Below are positions 21,900 to 22,130 of a stretch of DNA of 22,130 nt, piece after piece (within the stretch, counting starts at the first letter, position 1; each line of letters begins with the position of its first letter). The notes under the pieces were generated by a model. It was not told the DNA's origin. It searched no databases and saw nothing but the letters and a program-made list of their open reading frames with translations. The stretch comes from JAYWDA01 sp043779185 (GTDB lineage Bacteria > Bdellovibrionota > Bdellovibrionia > Bdellovibrionales > Bdellovibrionaceae). The stretch is taken from the NCBI GenBank assembly GCA_043779185.1, contig JAYWEQ010000115.1:1-22130 (forward strand), in the 5' to 3' direction. A program made the translations under genes and the position numbers.

Positions 21900-22130
21900 T
21901 CAGTGAAAGCTATGATGTAATCCCAACTTCCGGGCCTCCAAAAGATTATGTGTCCGACAAAGCAATCGCAAATTTTCAGCAGATGATTTTCCTCCCCAAT
22001 TGACAGGCGTCACATGATCAATCTGAACTTGAAACCTTGATCCGCAGCGTTTTCCATCAGGGCTTTGATACTGGCAACAACCTTCTGCTTGCACATAGAG
22101 TTTTCTCTTTACGTGAACTGAAATATGGGG
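21900..22130 (-). CDS. HNH endonuclease, C-terminal part (gene continues past the window)
   Basis: An open frame runs from the right edge of the window to a TGA at 21900-21902, giving at least 76 residues, so the 5' part of the gene lies outside. The frame starting at the edge reads PHISVHVKRKLYVQAEGCCQ and then the HNH fold: a cysteine pair (GCCQY), KRCGS, the catalytic IDHVTPVNWGG, ENLRLLCRTHN, and a short tail. The aspartate-histidine, asparagine and histidine of the HNH motif are all present, with cysteines placed to bind structural zinc. The GTG at 22092-22094 is not needed as a start, because the family's helix before the first cysteine is encoded upstream of it. HNH domains like this often form the C-terminal end of longer proteins in Bdellovibrionota; DNA cleavage is inferred from the motif. 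Confidence 0.85.
   Translation of the reverse strand, partial: PHISVHVKRKLYVQAEGCCQYQSPDGKRCGSRFQVQIDHVTPVNWGGKSSAENLRLLCRTHNLLEARKLGLHHSFH

Noticed and set aside
1..22130. CRISPR array, insertion sequence, prophage or integron
   Set aside because: No regularly spaced repeats, transposase, integrase or phage structural genes are visible; repeats found are short and local.

Overview
The window looks like a chromosomal stretch from a member of the Bdellovibrionota (a Bdellovibrio or Pseudobdellovibrio relative). This is inferred from the short flagellin beginning MGMRVTTNLAAINAQRN, the ferrooxidans-type glutamate-cysteine ligase, paired ArsA/Get3-like ATPases, an 85-residue GFNSDV/HVQTEDWG protein, moderate GC and frequent GTG/TTG starts. 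No database was consulted. Almost everything is housekeeping or cell-envelope biology. I see no transposase, integrase, phage gene or CRISPR array.

Layout from left to right. 1-2053: a valine tRNA, then (minus strand) a TPR regulator with a C-terminal winged helix, coupled by TAATG to a small exported protein. 2018-6824: minus-strand proteostasis block clpP-clpX-(terminator, 363-base gap)-lon, with good intrinsic terminators after clpX and lon. 6964-8466: pepA (leucyl aminopeptidase) on the plus strand, divergent from clpP. 8470-9099: an unknown membrane-anchored protein, convergent with pepA. 9188-13420: a tightly coupled minus-strand operon of two different ArsA/Get3-like ATPases, a TPR lipoprotein and a glutamate-cysteine ligase; all three junctions are 4-base overlaps. 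13522-14835: tig (trigger factor) on the plus strand, divergent from that operon. 14834-15845: flagellin with a convincing FliA (sigma-28) promoter and its own terminator. 15914-20505: minus-strand division operon ftsE-ftsX-envC-ctpA, followed by a small exported cysteine-containing protein. 20562-22130: a small conserved protein, divergent mscL with a zinc-ribbon tail, a four-helix membrane protein, and the 3' part of an HNH nuclease gene that runs off the window.

How the parts work together. Tig, ClpXP, Lon and PepA form a folding, degradation and peptide-recycling set. FtsE/FtsX use ATP hydrolysis to drive a degenerate-LytM EnvC activator of cell-wall amidases, and CtpA is a periplasmic protease that may control the same hydrolases. 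Many junctions are stop/start overlaps (TAATG at 813, 6213, 18966; ATGA or TTGA at 10432, 11487, 12548, 17842), so translational coupling is pervasive.

The best candidate for an undescribed system is the coupled ATPase pair + lipoprotein + GshA operon. Next in interest are the regulatory arrangements at the flagellin promoter and at the TPR-winged-helix gene.
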